DNA of 46,911 nucleotides from CAYPJE01 sp964410945. Lineage in GTDB: Bacteria; Fidelibacterota; Marinisomatia; Marinisomatales; TCS56. Shown here one piece after another: positions 9,031-17,516 of the stretch. The DNA lies in NCBI GenBank assembly GCA_964410945.1, contig CAYPJE010000024.1, positions 1-46,911 of the forward strand, read 5' to 3'. Positions within the stretch are counted from its first letter, which is position 1. Every line of letters starts with the position of its first letter. Made by a program: the position numbers and the translations under genes. Below the pieces are notes generated by a model. It worked only from the letters and a program-made list of their open reading frames with translations. It made no database searches and was not told the origin of the DNA.

Positions 9031-9049
9031 GACGGACATATTATCTGTC
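9031..9049. repeat. Degenerate third palindrome
   Basis: GACGGACA and TATCTGTC, separated by three bases, pair at six of eight positions and resemble the two perfect palindromes just upstream. It is probably a decayed copy; a chance match is possible. Confidence 0.35.
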
Positions 9050-9122
9050 ACAGGTCTGCTATTAGAACGGAAACAAACAGTTTAAATAATTTGAATAATG
9101 AGTAAATCACAGGGTTGCAAGT

Positions 9123-10250
9123 ATGATTGAATATTCGATAGTGATAACCACGATCAATGTACCGGAAGTGCTGGAAAGCATTGCCACTAATTTGGAGCAG
9201 TTCGGCCGTAAGGATACGGTGGAAGCCATTATAATTGGTGATAAAAAAACACCAGTGGAAGCAGGTGCCTATGTGCAGGACTGGCGAGATAAAGGTTTTA
9301 ATTTTGAATACTGGGACCTCCAACAACAGGCTGATTGGTTGAAGCCATTCCCGGAGCTGGCGGAAATAATTCCCTTCAATTCCGACAATCGCCGCAATAT
9401 CGGATACCTGGCAGCATATCAGCGTAAAAGGCCATTCATCATTTCAATGGATGATGACAATTACCCGCTGCCCGGGGTGGATTTCATTGCCGGTTTCAAG
9501 GATGTTGGCCGGACCGCCGAATGGGATGCAGTGCAGACCACCACCGGCTGGTATAACAACTGCGAGCCGCTGGAAACCAACCTGGGGGTTGAATTCTATC
9601 CCCGGGGATTCCCCTACGAATACCGCTTTCCAACAGAAAATAAAATTAATACTGTTAAAAGGCAGGCCCGCCTGGCAGTACAGGGTGGATTATGGAAGGG
9701 TGATCCCGATATTGATGCCGTTACCCGGATTACTTTCCCAATTGAAGTCCTGAATGAACGGGTGGATAACGTAGTCCTGGATACCACCACCAGTTGTCCT
9801 TTCAACACCCAGAACACCACCCTGATGCGGGACGTTATCCCGGCTTATTACTTCATTGTCATGCAGCAGGAAATCAACGGCCGGAAAATAGACCGCTATG
9901 GTGATATCTGGTCCGGTTACTTTGCCAAGAAGGCTATTGACATTGTGGGTGATGTGATCGGATTCGGTGAACCGCTGGCCTATCAGAAACGCAATGCGCA
10001 CGACCTTTTCAAGGATTTGTCCCAGGAATTGCCGGGTATGGTTCTGACTGAAAAACTGGCTAAAATTTTTAACCGGATCACCGGTCAGGCCGATGACTAT
10101 TTCACTGCAACGGAAATCTTTGCCGATGGACTGCTGAGGGAAGTGGAAACCTCCGGTCTGTTCGATGAAGAGGAAATAGAATATTTCCGGAAAATTTACC
10201 GGAATATTCAAATCTGGCTTGATACTTGCAAAGAATTGGATAGTCAATGA
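9123..10250 (+). CDS. GT75 family protein (UDP-arabinopyranose mutase / reversibly glycosylated polypeptide homologue)
   Basis: A 375-residue soluble protein. Its pattern matches the plant RGP/UAM family in order: RRNIGYLAAYQ followed by MDDD (110-112), YPRGFPYEYR with an arginine at 168 that lines up with the arginine carrying the sugar in plant UAM, GGLWKGDPDIDA, then a segment with DRYGDIWSGYFAKKAID matching plant GRYDDMWAGW. Plant enzymes interconvert UDP-arabinopyranose and UDP-arabinofuranose; bacterial members are poorly known. The alignment is from memory of the family, not a search. A good AGGG site precedes ATG 9123. The next gene overlaps the stop by 4 bases. It might supply a furanose donor or act as a transferase in this operon. 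The family call is fairly strong; the substrate is open. Confidence 0.78.
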   Translation: MIEYSIVITTINVPEVLESIATNLEQFGRKDTVEAIIIGDKKTPVEAGAYVQDWRDKGFNFEYWDLQQQADWLKPFPELAEIIPFNSDNRRNIGYLAAYQRKRPFIISMDDDNYPLPGVDFIAGFKDVGRTAEWDAVQTTTGWYNNCEPLETNLGVEFYPRGFPYEYRFPTENKINTVKRQARLAVQGGLWKGDPDIDAVTRITFPIEVLNERVDNVVLDTTTSCPFNTQNTTLMRDVIPAYYFIVMQQEINGRKIDRYGDIWSGYFAKKAIDIVGDVIGFGEPLAYQKRNAHDLFKDLSQELPGMVLTEKLAKIFNRITGQADDYFTATEIFADGLLREVETSGLFDEEEIEYFRKIYRNIQIWLDTCKELDSQ

Positions 10251-11149
10251 AACCAAAGATTTCAGTTATCATGTGGGACGGAAATTTCCGTGAATACACC
10301 CACACTATCGATTATTTCGGCCGGCAGGATCTGCCCCGGGATCAGTACGAGCTCCTGTGGGTGGATTTCTACAATTCCAATGATCGGATCAGGGACAAGC
10401 TGGCGGAGTATGAGAACGCCCGGCTGATAACCCTGGGGCATGAGCCCGATGTACCCTGGCATTCGGCCGTGATGATCAACACTGCCGTGCGGGAGGCCGC
10501 GGGTGATCTGATCGTGATCCCCGATGGTGATATTGTGGCTGAGAAGCATCTGTTGGAATACACCGCCCGGCAGCATACCAAGGTGGATGAACTGGTGATG
10601 TATTTTCGGCGTTTTGATGAACTGGAAGCCGATTCCCGGCCTGACAGCCGCCAGAACGTGCAACACCTGATTGACCGGTGCAAGTTGATCAGTCCCACCA
10701 ACTACTATGGCTGCTTCACGATCAAGAAAAAACATTTTCTCCAGGTTGACGGTTTCGAGGAACACCCGGTGTTTTCCTACGGCGGCGATAATGGCGTCGA
10801 GACCTATATCCGCCTGCGCAACAGCGGCTTGGCCGTCAAATGGTCCAATGATATGAATATTTACCATCCCTGGCACCCCGGTTATGGTACCACAACCAAT
10901 ACCGCCAAGGACCGGGAGCGGGCACGTCTGCGGGCATTGAAAACCACCCATGACTGGATCTCACCCTATGGCGGGTTGGAGCAGTCATGGATCATTCGTT
11001 GCCGCACGCTGAATCTGGATACCAAGGCTGACGGACGGCAGTGCGACGAATACCTGTCCCGACTGCCGAAAAATTTGAAGGCGGTTCCGGTAACACCAGT
11101 GAAGAAGTCGTCCTTATTCAATTTGTTTTCAAGCGCGAAGAAAAGCTGA
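10247..11149 (+). CDS. GT2-like glycosyltransferase
   Basis: A 300-residue GT-A glycosyltransferase. It opens KISVIMWDGNFREY, has a DxD-type site in IPDGDIV near residue 88, and a second-half acceptor or galactosyltransferase-like region VDGFEEHPVFSYGGDNGVE, where the Asp is the likely catalytic base. There are no membrane segments, so it should act in the cytoplasm on nucleotide-sugar donors. ATG 10247 overlaps the preceding GT75 gene (ATGA) and its TGA shares one base with the next ATG, showing tight coupling. The G+C content is among the highest in the window. Specificity is unknown. Confidence 0.78.
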   Translation: MKPKISVIMWDGNFREYTHTIDYFGRQDLPRDQYELLWVDFYNSNDRIRDKLAEYENARLITLGHEPDVPWHSAVMINTAVREAAGDLIVIPDGDIVAEKHLLEYTARQHTKVDELVMYFRRFDELEADSRPDSRQNVQHLIDRCKLISPTNYYGCFTIKKKHFLQVDGFEEHPVFSYGGDNGVETYIRLRNSGLAVKWSNDMNIYHPWHPGYGTTTNTAKDRERARLRALKTTHDWISPYGGLEQSWIIRCRTLNLDTKADGRQCDEYLSRLPKNLKAVPVTPVKKSSLFNLFSSAKKS

Positions 11150-13179
11150 TGCAACCGGATATCAGTCCGATTTTCATTATTGGTGTACCACGTTCGGGTA
11201 CAACCTTGCTGCGGGTATTACTGGATTCCCATAGCCAGCTGGCCGCTGCTCCGGAAACGCCCTGGATCACTGGCGGGTATTCGAAGCAGTCACTGCGGGA
11301 ATACCTGGCCTTTCTGATGAATGACAAGCTGGGGCCCACTGCTAATCTGGCCAGTGTCAGCCAGGATGTTGTCTATGCCGCCGCCCGGAATTTCCTCAGT
11401 ACGCTGTTCGCCGGTTACTTAGAGGAGAAAGGCAAGCAGCAACTGGTGCTGAATACACCTGATGATGTGGAATATCTGGATTTTCTGACCAGGCTTTATC
11501 CCGAATCAGCTTTCATTCATATTTATCGCGATGGCAGGGATGTGGCATGTTCGACGATCAATTATAAGGATGTCTATTTTGGTGAAAAGCACCTGCGTGA
11601 ATACGGCGATCTGACTTATCATAATGCGCTTAAGCGCTGGTATGTGTGGGAGAATAATATTCGCTCTATTTTAAAGCTCGACAGTGGAGTACGTTTTACT
11701 TCACTGGCTTATGAAAACCTGGTTGGTGAGCCGGAGGAAAAATTAAAGACACTGTGTGAATTCCTGGCAGTGAAATTCGAACCGGCCATGCTGGACTATG
11801 CTGGTTTCACCCATGATTACCCGGAGTGGGAAGCGGGCTCGGTCGATGTGAAACAGAGACAGGGTATTACCACTTCAAGCATCGGGCGCTGGCGCAACGA
11901 GGTGTCCCCGGAAGATTTACTGGCCACAGATCGGATGTGCGGTCCATTCCTGGCAGAGCTGGGGTATGGGGCCAGCGGTGAAAGATTGGAGGAACAGGTC
12001 AAGGACAAAATCATACGTCTGGAAAACGACCTGCGTCTCAAGACTGAAGAATTGAACAATATCACCGGCTCGCGGTTGTACCGCTGGTACAAGGTGATCG
12101 ATCCCTATAGGGTGATTAATTTCCTGCGGGCTGATAATAAACGTCTGTATATAGCTGATTATTTTCGTAAAAAATGGCTGAACCGGCAGAGCCACAGGTG
12201 GCGCAGGAATCAAGGGTCGGCAGTTGGTGTATTCGATCTTTCCGATCAATTATTTGGTGAATATGGCCGGCACCGCAGCGAGTGGCGTGAATGGTTGAAA
12301 CCATTACACCGTGCTGATGGTATCTATCTTGATACGTTCATCGAAAAATCCTTTAACTGGCATCCGGAAGGTGTCAAGCCGCACCGGCAGCCTTGGGTGG
12401 GAATGATCCACAATCCGCCGAGTGTACCTCACTGGTTCGACCACGAACAGTCCAATACCATGATCTTCGCCCGGCCGGAATTCAAGGCCAGTATCCCCCA
12501 CTGCCGGGGCATGTATGTATTTTCCGATTATCACAAGCGCGAGCTGGAAAAACACTTCGATTTTCCCATCAATACCCTGTTCCATCCCACTGACATTCCG
12601 GAAGAAAAATGGAGCTGGGAAAAATTTCAGCATAACAGTAACAAACAGATCGTCCAGATTGGCTGGTGGCTGCGCAAACTACATTCGATTTACCTGTTGC
12701 CGACTACACGCTACACGCGGGTTCATCTGCGGAAGAATGATGCCAATATCGACAAATTCATGGCTCAAGAAGTAGAACATGAGTTCAATGGCTATTTCCC
12801 ACCGGAAAAATATGCCGGGACCAAGGTAGTGAATTACCTGAGTAACCGTCAATACGACCGGTTATTGTCGGAGAATGTTGTGTTTATCGAGTTATATGAT
12901 TCCAGTGCCAACAATACAATTGTGGAATGCCTGGCACGTCATACTCCTCTGCTGGTGAATCCGATTCCGGCGGTGGTGGAGTATCTGGGCGAAGACTACC
13001 CCCTGTATTTCAATACGATCGAAGAAGCAGCTGCCAAGGCTGACAATTTCGATTTGATCCGGGCCGGCTATGAATATCTGCGGGATAATCCATTGCAGGA
13101 AAAGCTGCGCCGGGAATATTTCCTGGAAAGCATTCGTCAGTCAGAAATCTACCGCCAAAGCGCCGGAGGGACTGAATAA
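11149..13179 (+). CDS. Sulfotransferase - glycosyltransferase (GT-B-like) fusion
   Basis: ATG 11149 is chosen because it overlaps the previous stop by one base (TGATG) and gives a clean domain start; the open frame continues 36 codons upstream inside the other gene. The product has 676 residues. Residues 1-280 are a PAPS sulfotransferase: FIIGVPRSGTTLLRVLLDSH (9-28) is the 5'-phosphosulfate loop and FIHIYRDGRDVACS (122-135) the 3'-phosphate site. A charged, coiled-coil-like linker follows (about 283-320). The C-terminal half contains WVGMIHNPPSVPHWF, VFSDYHKREL, QIGWWLRKLHSIYLL and ANNTIVECLARHTPLLVNP, which resembles the donor half of a GT-B enzyme. Fusion suggests that sugar addition and sulfation are coupled. 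The sulfotransferase call is strong, the C-terminal call moderate. Confidence 0.82.
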   Translation: MQPDISPIFIIGVPRSGTTLLRVLLDSHSQLAAAPETPWITGGYSKQSLREYLAFLMNDKLGPTANLASVSQDVVYAAARNFLSTLFAGYLEEKGKQQLVLNTPDDVEYLDFLTRLYPESAFIHIYRDGRDVACSTINYKDVYFGEKHLREYGDLTYHNALKRWYVWENNIRSILKLDSGVRFTSLAYENLVGEPEEKLKTLCEFLAVKFEPAMLDYAGFTHDYPEWEAGSVDVKQRQGITTSSIGRWRNEVSPEDLLATDRMCGPFLAELGYGASGERLEEQVKDKIIRLENDLRLKTEELNNITGSRLYRWYKVIDPYRVINFLRADNKRLYIADYFRKKWLNRQSHRWRRNQGSAVGVFDLSDQLFGEYGRHRSEWREWLKPLHRADGIYLDTFIEKSFNWHPEGVKPHRQPWVGMIHNPPSVPHWFDHEQSNTMIFARPEFKASIPHCRGMYVFSDYHKRELEKHFDFPINTLFHPTDIPEEKWSWEKFQHNSNKQIVQIGWWLRKLHSIYLLPTTRYTRVHLRKNDANIDKFMAQEVEHEFNGYFPPEKYAGTKVVNYLSNRQYDRLLSENVVFIELYDSSANNTIVECLARHTPLLVNPIPAVVEYLGEDYPLYFNTIEEAAAKADNFDLIRAGYEYLRDNPLQEKLRREYFLESIRQSEIYRQSAGGTE

Positions 13180-13181
13180 CT

Positions 13182-14867
13182 ATGAGCCTGATGATTTCTG
13201 TTATCACACCCACGTTTAATGCCAGGGATTATATTGAAAACGCGATTAACAACGTGTTGGATCAGGAATACCCTGACTTTGAGCATATTGTAGTTGATGG
13301 TGCCTCCACCGATGGCACGGTGGAAATCCTAAAAAAATATCCCCACCTGAAATGGGTATCCGAGCCCGACAGCGGTCAGCCCGAGGCGATGAATAAGGGC
13401 TTTAACATGTCAACCGGTGATATAATCGTCTATCTGAACGGCGATGATTTCTTCCTGCCCGGCGCTTTTAAAGCGGTGGCGCCTTATTTTGAGTGTGGTG
13501 CCATGTTTGTGGCCGGTAAGGTGTATATCAGCCGGGATGTGGGCGATAATTATACTCATGATCCTAACGTGGAATTCATTGAAATGCTGCGTCACTGGGA
13601 ACTGAACGCTTTTCCCTATAATCCGGTGGGCTATTTTTACCGCCGGGAAGTCCAGGAAGCGGTGGGGAATTTCAACGAAGCCAATGATGACAAACAGGAC
13701 CATGAATTTCTGCTGGCGGCCGTTAAAAAATTCAAGATTGAGAAGATTGACCGCGTGCTGGGTGTCTACCGCGATTACGAAGACACCAAGACCCAGATCA
13801 ACCAGAAGAAAGCAGATTACTGGACTTTCGAAAATTTCGCGTTTATTGATAAGTATCTGGCTGAGTTTCCGCCGGAATTTGTTGAAAAATTCAACGCTGA
13901 CCGTTTGATTGGTTATCGTAAGATGGCCAACTACCAGGCCTGGAAAAAGCAGAAGTTGTATGAGGCAGTGAAAAGGATCAGTGTGCGGGCCTGGATACAT
14001 GACTTGAAAAAGGGTCTGCAGGCGTTACCAGTCAAATGGAAGGATGGTACCCTGTTCCCGAAACGGGAAAAACTCCTGGATCCAAAGCGGCCTAATATCC
14101 TTATTTACCAGATGGGCAGTGTGGGATCCAATACGGTATATTATACACTGAAAAAATATTTGTCCGGTCTGCCTATTCACCATGTGCATCAATTATCCCG
14201 TGAAGGTCTGAAACGTAAAGAACTATTATTTGATCGTCAGGCTGTACGAAAACGTAACGACCTGGATTACTATGCCCGCTTGAGTTCAGCTGTGGCGGAA
14301 TATAAGAACGATCTGCAATGGCGCATAATTACCCTGGTGCGTGATCCGGTAGTATCGCAAATCCGCGGATATTTTGAGAATCTGCAGCGGGTCTTTCCCG
14401 AATATCTTGATGATGAAGGCAATGTGCGGCAGACCGAAGTGATGGACTTCCTGGAATTAAATTTCCACAAATTTGATATTGACCGGAATTATTACTGCAC
14501 CTGGTTCGATGAAGAACCTCGGCAGGTATTCGGCATTAATGTTTACGACCACCCCTATGATCACCAGCGTGGCTACACGATTATTAAAAAAGACAACTTA
14601 CGCCTGCTGGTCATCCGCACCGAGGACCTTAATGGACACCTTGGTTCGGCCTTGGAGGAATTTTTGGACCTGGATGAAGTCCGGGTCGTCAACAAAAATG
14701 TAGGTATCCAGAAATATTTCAGCCAGGCTTATGCCTACGCCAAGCAGAATCTGGTTATTCCGGAGCAGGTGCTTGATGTGGTCTATAATTCACCCCATGT
14801 GCAACATTTTTATACTCCTGAAGATATCGCCCGCTTCCGGGACCAGTGGAGTAGAAAAACTCACTGA
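13182..14867 (+). CDS. GT2 glycosyltransferase - putative sulfotransferase-like (NKWYS/capsule type) fusion
   Basis: A 561-residue protein with the opposite domain order to its upstream neighbour. Residues 4-220 are a GT2 enzyme: ISVITPTFNARDYI, HIVVDGASTDGT, SEPDSGQPEAMNKGF and the DxD-like YLNGDDF. After a basic linker, residues about 304-561 contain ILIYQMGSVGSNTVYY, a P-loop-like GSxGSxT, then ITLVRDPVVSQIRGYF, which resembles the 3'-phosphate site of sulfotransferases, and a C-terminal FYTPEDIARFRDQW. This matches the putative capsular polysaccharide synthesis family (NKWYS type) as I remember it. The gene starts 2 bases after the previous stop and overlaps the next start by one base. 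Sulfate transfer is inferred, not proven. Confidence 0.75.
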   Translation: MSLMISVITPTFNARDYIENAINNVLDQEYPDFEHIVVDGASTDGTVEILKKYPHLKWVSEPDSGQPEAMNKGFNMSTGDIIVYLNGDDFFLPGAFKAVAPYFECGAMFVAGKVYISRDVGDNYTHDPNVEFIEMLRHWELNAFPYNPVGYFYRREVQEAVGNFNEANDDKQDHEFLLAAVKKFKIEKIDRVLGVYRDYEDTKTQINQKKADYWTFENFAFIDKYLAEFPPEFVEKFNADRLIGYRKMANYQAWKKQKLYEAVKRISVRAWIHDLKKGLQALPVKWKDGTLFPKREKLLDPKRPNILIYQMGSVGSNTVYYTLKKYLSGLPIHHVHQLSREGLKRKELLFDRQAVRKRNDLDYYARLSSAVAEYKNDLQWRIITLVRDPVVSQIRGYFENLQRVFPEYLDDEGNVRQTEVMDFLELNFHKFDIDRNYYCTWFDEEPRQVFGINVYDHPYDHQRGYTIIKKDNLRLLVIRTEDLNGHLGSALEEFLDLDEVRVVNKNVGIQKYFSQAYAYAKQNLVIPEQVLDVVYNSPHVQHFYTPEDIARFRDQWSRKTH

Positions 14868-15727
14868 TGACCGACATGGTTACCTGCCTACTGTGTAATT
14901 CCAATGAAACTTATCGCTTCAAGGTCGGTGAGATTGGCCTGGTTGGCTGCCACGACTGCACCGGGGCTTTTCTGGAAGATATACCCACTGAACAGGTATT
15001 GGATACTTATTATCAAACCGAGTATCAAATAACCTCGGCGGATTACCTGGAAGCTGAGAAGCGCCGAATGTTCCGTCTGCCAGAGCAGGTCAAGTTGGTA
15101 GCCCAGCTGTCACAGCGGATTCCGCCACCAGGAACAGTGCTGGATATCGGCTGCGATAAAGGCTATTTCCTGGACGAGATGCGGCGTCTTAATTATACTG
15201 TGCGGGGTGTGGAGCCCTCGCAGAATGCTCGTGAATACTGCCGGCGGATCGGAATTGATACCGTAGCTGCGCTGGATGAGGTGGACGGTGCTTTCGATAT
15301 TATTACCATGTGGCATGTGCTGGAGCATGTGGCTGATCCGCAATCATTTTTAGCAACGGTTCTAAACCATCTGAATCCCGGTGGCCTGTTGGCGGTCAGG
15401 GTGCCAGATTTCGCCTGTTTCTGGCGCAAGGTGTTCCGGCGCCGGTGGATCTGGTTCCAGCCGGAAAACCATTATGCCCACTATTCCGACCTGGCCCTGG
15501 CGAAGGTTCTGGAAAGCAGTGGTTTTGAAAATATATCTGTCGAGCGGGGCCGGCCCAATAACCGCCTGACCGCCCGTGCCTACCGTCTGACTAATGCTGT
15601 ATTCCGGCGTTTCTGGCAGGATTCAACCACGTTTGGTGCCTGGCGGCAGCGTCGCTATGAAGATTTTACCGGTTATGAATTATTCGCCCTGGCCACCAAA
15701 CCGCCGGAGGGAAGCGATGTGGAATAA
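14867..15727 (+). CDS. Class I SAM methyltransferase with N-terminal zinc motif
   Basis: A 286-residue intact relative of the interrupted gene at 7947. The N-terminus has two Cys pairs (CLLC and CHDC) expected to bind zinc. The methyltransferase part carries VLDIGCDKGYFLDEM, the acidic VEPS, and TMWHVLEHVADP, followed by LNPGGLLAVRVP. Sugar C- or O-methyltransferases and small-molecule methyltransferases of nucleotide-sugar pathways share this layout. ATG 14867 overlaps the preceding TGA by one base. The stop lies 11 bases inside the next gene, whose ribosome-binding site GGAGGG is within this coding sequence. The exact acceptor is unknown. Confidence 0.83.
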   Translation: MTDMVTCLLCNSNETYRFKVGEIGLVGCHDCTGAFLEDIPTEQVLDTYYQTEYQITSADYLEAEKRRMFRLPEQVKLVAQLSQRIPPPGTVLDIGCDKGYFLDEMRRLNYTVRGVEPSQNAREYCRRIGIDTVAALDEVDGAFDIITMWHVLEHVADPQSFLATVLNHLNPGGLLAVRVPDFACFWRKVFRRRWIWFQPENHYAHYSDLALAKVLESSGFENISVERGRPNNRLTARAYRLTNAVFRRFWQDSTTFGAWRQRRYEDFTGYELFALATKPPEGSDVE

Positions 15728-16481
15728 ACTGGTGCTTCTGGCTTTGGGAAAACGCCGTGGCGCGGAATACCTGCTTGAGAGAAAACGCATCCACATTGGC
15801 CGCTATTATGATTTGCTCACCGAACAGGTGATACAGCGGGTACTGTACCCCGGGGCGGTTGGTATCGACGTAGGCTGCCATGCCGGATCGATCCTGAAAC
15901 TGATGCTCAAATATGCACCAGGTGGACGGTTCTTCGCCTTCGAACCGATTCCCGGACTATTTGCCGGTCTGGAGCGGAGATTCCGGTCTGCACAGGTGAA
16001 ATTGTACCAGCTGGCCTTGAGTGACCGGAAGGGGCACTCGGAATTCAATTATGTAATCAGTAATCCCGGTTACAGCGGTTTGAGAAAGCGTAAATATGAT
16101 CGTCCCGCTGAAGAAGATTGCAGTATCGAGGTTTCCACAGACACCCTGGATAATATCCTCAAATCTGAGGAACTTGATCGGGTCGACTTAATCAAAATCG
16201 ATGTGGAAGGGGCCGAGTACCTGGTACTGCGGGGGGCTGAACAAACCATCAGAAAATATCAACCGGTGATCATATTTGAACATGGCTTTGCGGGTTGCCA
16301 GGCCTACGGAATGAATCCAACTGATATCTATGAGTTTATTAACCGGCGCTGCGATCTGCAGATTTTCCTGTTGCCGGACTGGCTGGATGGCGAAATGGCC
16401 CTGATGGCAGACCAATTCAATGATCAGATCAATGGTCGCAGAAATCATTTATTCGTGGCCAGTAGAGATTTAAACAGTTAA
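15717..16481 (+). CDS. FkbM family methyltransferase
   Basis: A 254-residue protein when started at ATG 15717, which has an excellent GGAGGG site six bases upstream. Upstream in-frame codons exist but lie inside the previous gene in another frame. The SAM-binding part has VGIDVGCHAGSILKL and FFAFEPIPG, and the FkbM signature DLIKIDVEGAEYLVLRGAE follows. FkbM enzymes usually O-methylate sugars or polyketides, so this fits terminal methylation in the glycan. It overlaps the preceding methyltransferase by 11 bases and is followed after 14 bases by the epimerase gene. Confidence 0.86.
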   Translation: MWNKLVLLALGKRRGAEYLLERKRIHIGRYYDLLTEQVIQRVLYPGAVGIDVGCHAGSILKLMLKYAPGGRFFAFEPIPGLFAGLERRFRSAQVKLYQLALSDRKGHSEFNYVISNPGYSGLRKRKYDRPAEEDCSIEVSTDTLDNILKSEELDRVDLIKIDVEGAEYLVLRGAEQTIRKYQPVIIFEHGFAGCQAYGMNPTDIYEFINRRCDLQIFLLPDWLDGEMALMADQFNDQINGRRNHLFVASRDLNS

Positions 16482-16495
16482 CAACGGAGGTTCCC

Positions 16496-17476
16496 ATGGG
16501 TACCATTATAAAAAAAGCATTAGTCTGTGGCGCCGGTGGATTCATCGGCAGTCATATGGTCAAACGGCTGAAGAAGGAAGGTTACTGGGTTCGAGGAGTG
16601 GATTTAAAATATCCCCAGTTCGATGAAACCAGGGCTGATGATTTTGTTATCGGTGATCTGCGAGATCCGCAGATATGCCGCTATGTGGTTGATCGGAATT
16701 TCGATATAGTCTACCAGTTCGCTGCTGATATGGGTGGAGCCGGATTTGTTTTCACTGGTGAGAATGATGCTGATATAATGCATAATTCCGCACTGATCAA
16801 CTTGAATATGCTGGAAGCCTGCCACAAGCGCAACAAACCGAAAATGTTCTATTCTTCATCGGCCTGTATTTACCCGGAATACAACCAGACCGATCCTGAT
16901 AATCCCAAAACAGCGGAGGATACGGCCTATCCGGCCAATCCGGACAGTGAATACGGATGGGAAAAATTATTCAGTGAACGGCTGTATCTGGCCTTCCGCA
17001 GGAATTTCGGGATGGATGTCAGGATTGCCCGTTTTCATAATATCTTCGGGCCCTATGGTTCCTGGCGTGATGGCCGTGAAAAGGCACCGGCTGCATTTTG
17101 CCGGAAAGTAGCGGAAACTCCCGATGGCGGCGAAATCGAGATGTGGGGAGATGGTCATCAAACACGTTCATTCCTCTACATTGACGAATGCCTGGAGGGT
17201 GTTCAGCGTTTGATTCAGTCTGATTTTATTGGTCCGGTCAACATTGGTTCGGAGGAAATGGTATCAATAAATCAGCTGGCGGAAATGGCAATGGTCATTG
17301 CAGGAAAAAAATTGTCAATTAAACATATACCCGGACCGGAAGGCGTTCGCGGCCGGAATTCTGACAATAAAATGATTGAAGAAAAACTGGGGTGGAAACC
17401 CGGTCAACACCTGCGCCAGGGAATGGAGAAAACCTATCATTGGATTGCTGGCGAAGTTGACAGGCTGCACGGATAA
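16496..17476 (+). CDS. GDP-mannose 3,5-epimerase
   Basis: A 326-residue short-chain dehydrogenase/epimerase that converts GDP-D-mannose to GDP-L-galactose and GDP-L-gulose. It carries the NAD loop CGAGGFIGSHM (11-21), AADMGGAGFV, SSACIYPE and GREKAPAAFCRK. The residues corresponding to plant GME catalytic Cys145, Tyr174, Lys178 and Lys217 are Cys124, Tyr153, Lys157 and Lys196, with identical spacing (29, 4 and 39). The tail HIPGPEGVRGRNSDN is also characteristic. A GGAGG site precedes ATG 16496. The enzyme is best known from vitamin C synthesis in plants; here it sits among glycosyltransferases and sulfotransferases, so L-galactose or L-gulose as a glycan component is the natural inference. 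Confidence 0.92.
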   Translation: MGTIIKKALVCGAGGFIGSHMVKRLKKEGYWVRGVDLKYPQFDETRADDFVIGDLRDPQICRYVVDRNFDIVYQFAADMGGAGFVFTGENDADIMHNSALINLNMLEACHKRNKPKMFYSSSACIYPEYNQTDPDNPKTAEDTAYPANPDSEYGWEKLFSERLYLAFRRNFGMDVRIARFHNIFGPYGSWRDGREKAPAAFCRKVAETPDGGEIEMWGDGHQTRSFLYIDECLEGVQRLIQSDFIGPVNIGSEEMVSINQLAEMAMVIAGKKLSIKHIPGPEGVRGRNSDNKMIEEKLGWKPGQHLRQGMEKTYHWIAGEVDRLHG

Positions 17477-17516
17477 GGAATCGATTTAAACTATCGACGT
17501 CCAATTCCATTCTTGT

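Larger units (their letters stand above)
8862..9122. other. Gene-free gap inside the glycan operon
   Basis: This 261-base interval is the only sizeable break in the operon. It holds two perfect palindromes and a degenerate third (listed separately) between about 8946 and 9049. AGGG at 9111-9114 is the ribosome-binding site for ATG 9123. I see no convincing promoter and no larger gene. A ten-codon open frame (ATG 9098) overlaps the next start, but nothing else supports it. Confidence 0.6.

Noticed and set aside
9098..9130. Ten-codon leader peptide overlapping the GT75 start
   Set aside because: It has no ribosome-binding site of its own, no run of regulatory codons and no attenuator-like pairing; such short frames arise by chance.
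11041..11148. N-terminal extension of the sulfotransferase-glycosyltransferase fusion
   Set aside because: These 36 codons lie in another frame of the preceding glycosyltransferase gene; ATG 11149 overlaps that stop and starts exactly before the PAPS-binding loop.
15594..15716. Upstream extension of the FkbM methyltransferase
   Set aside because: It falls inside the preceding methyltransferase gene in a different frame; ATG 15717 has a near-ideal ribosome-binding site.
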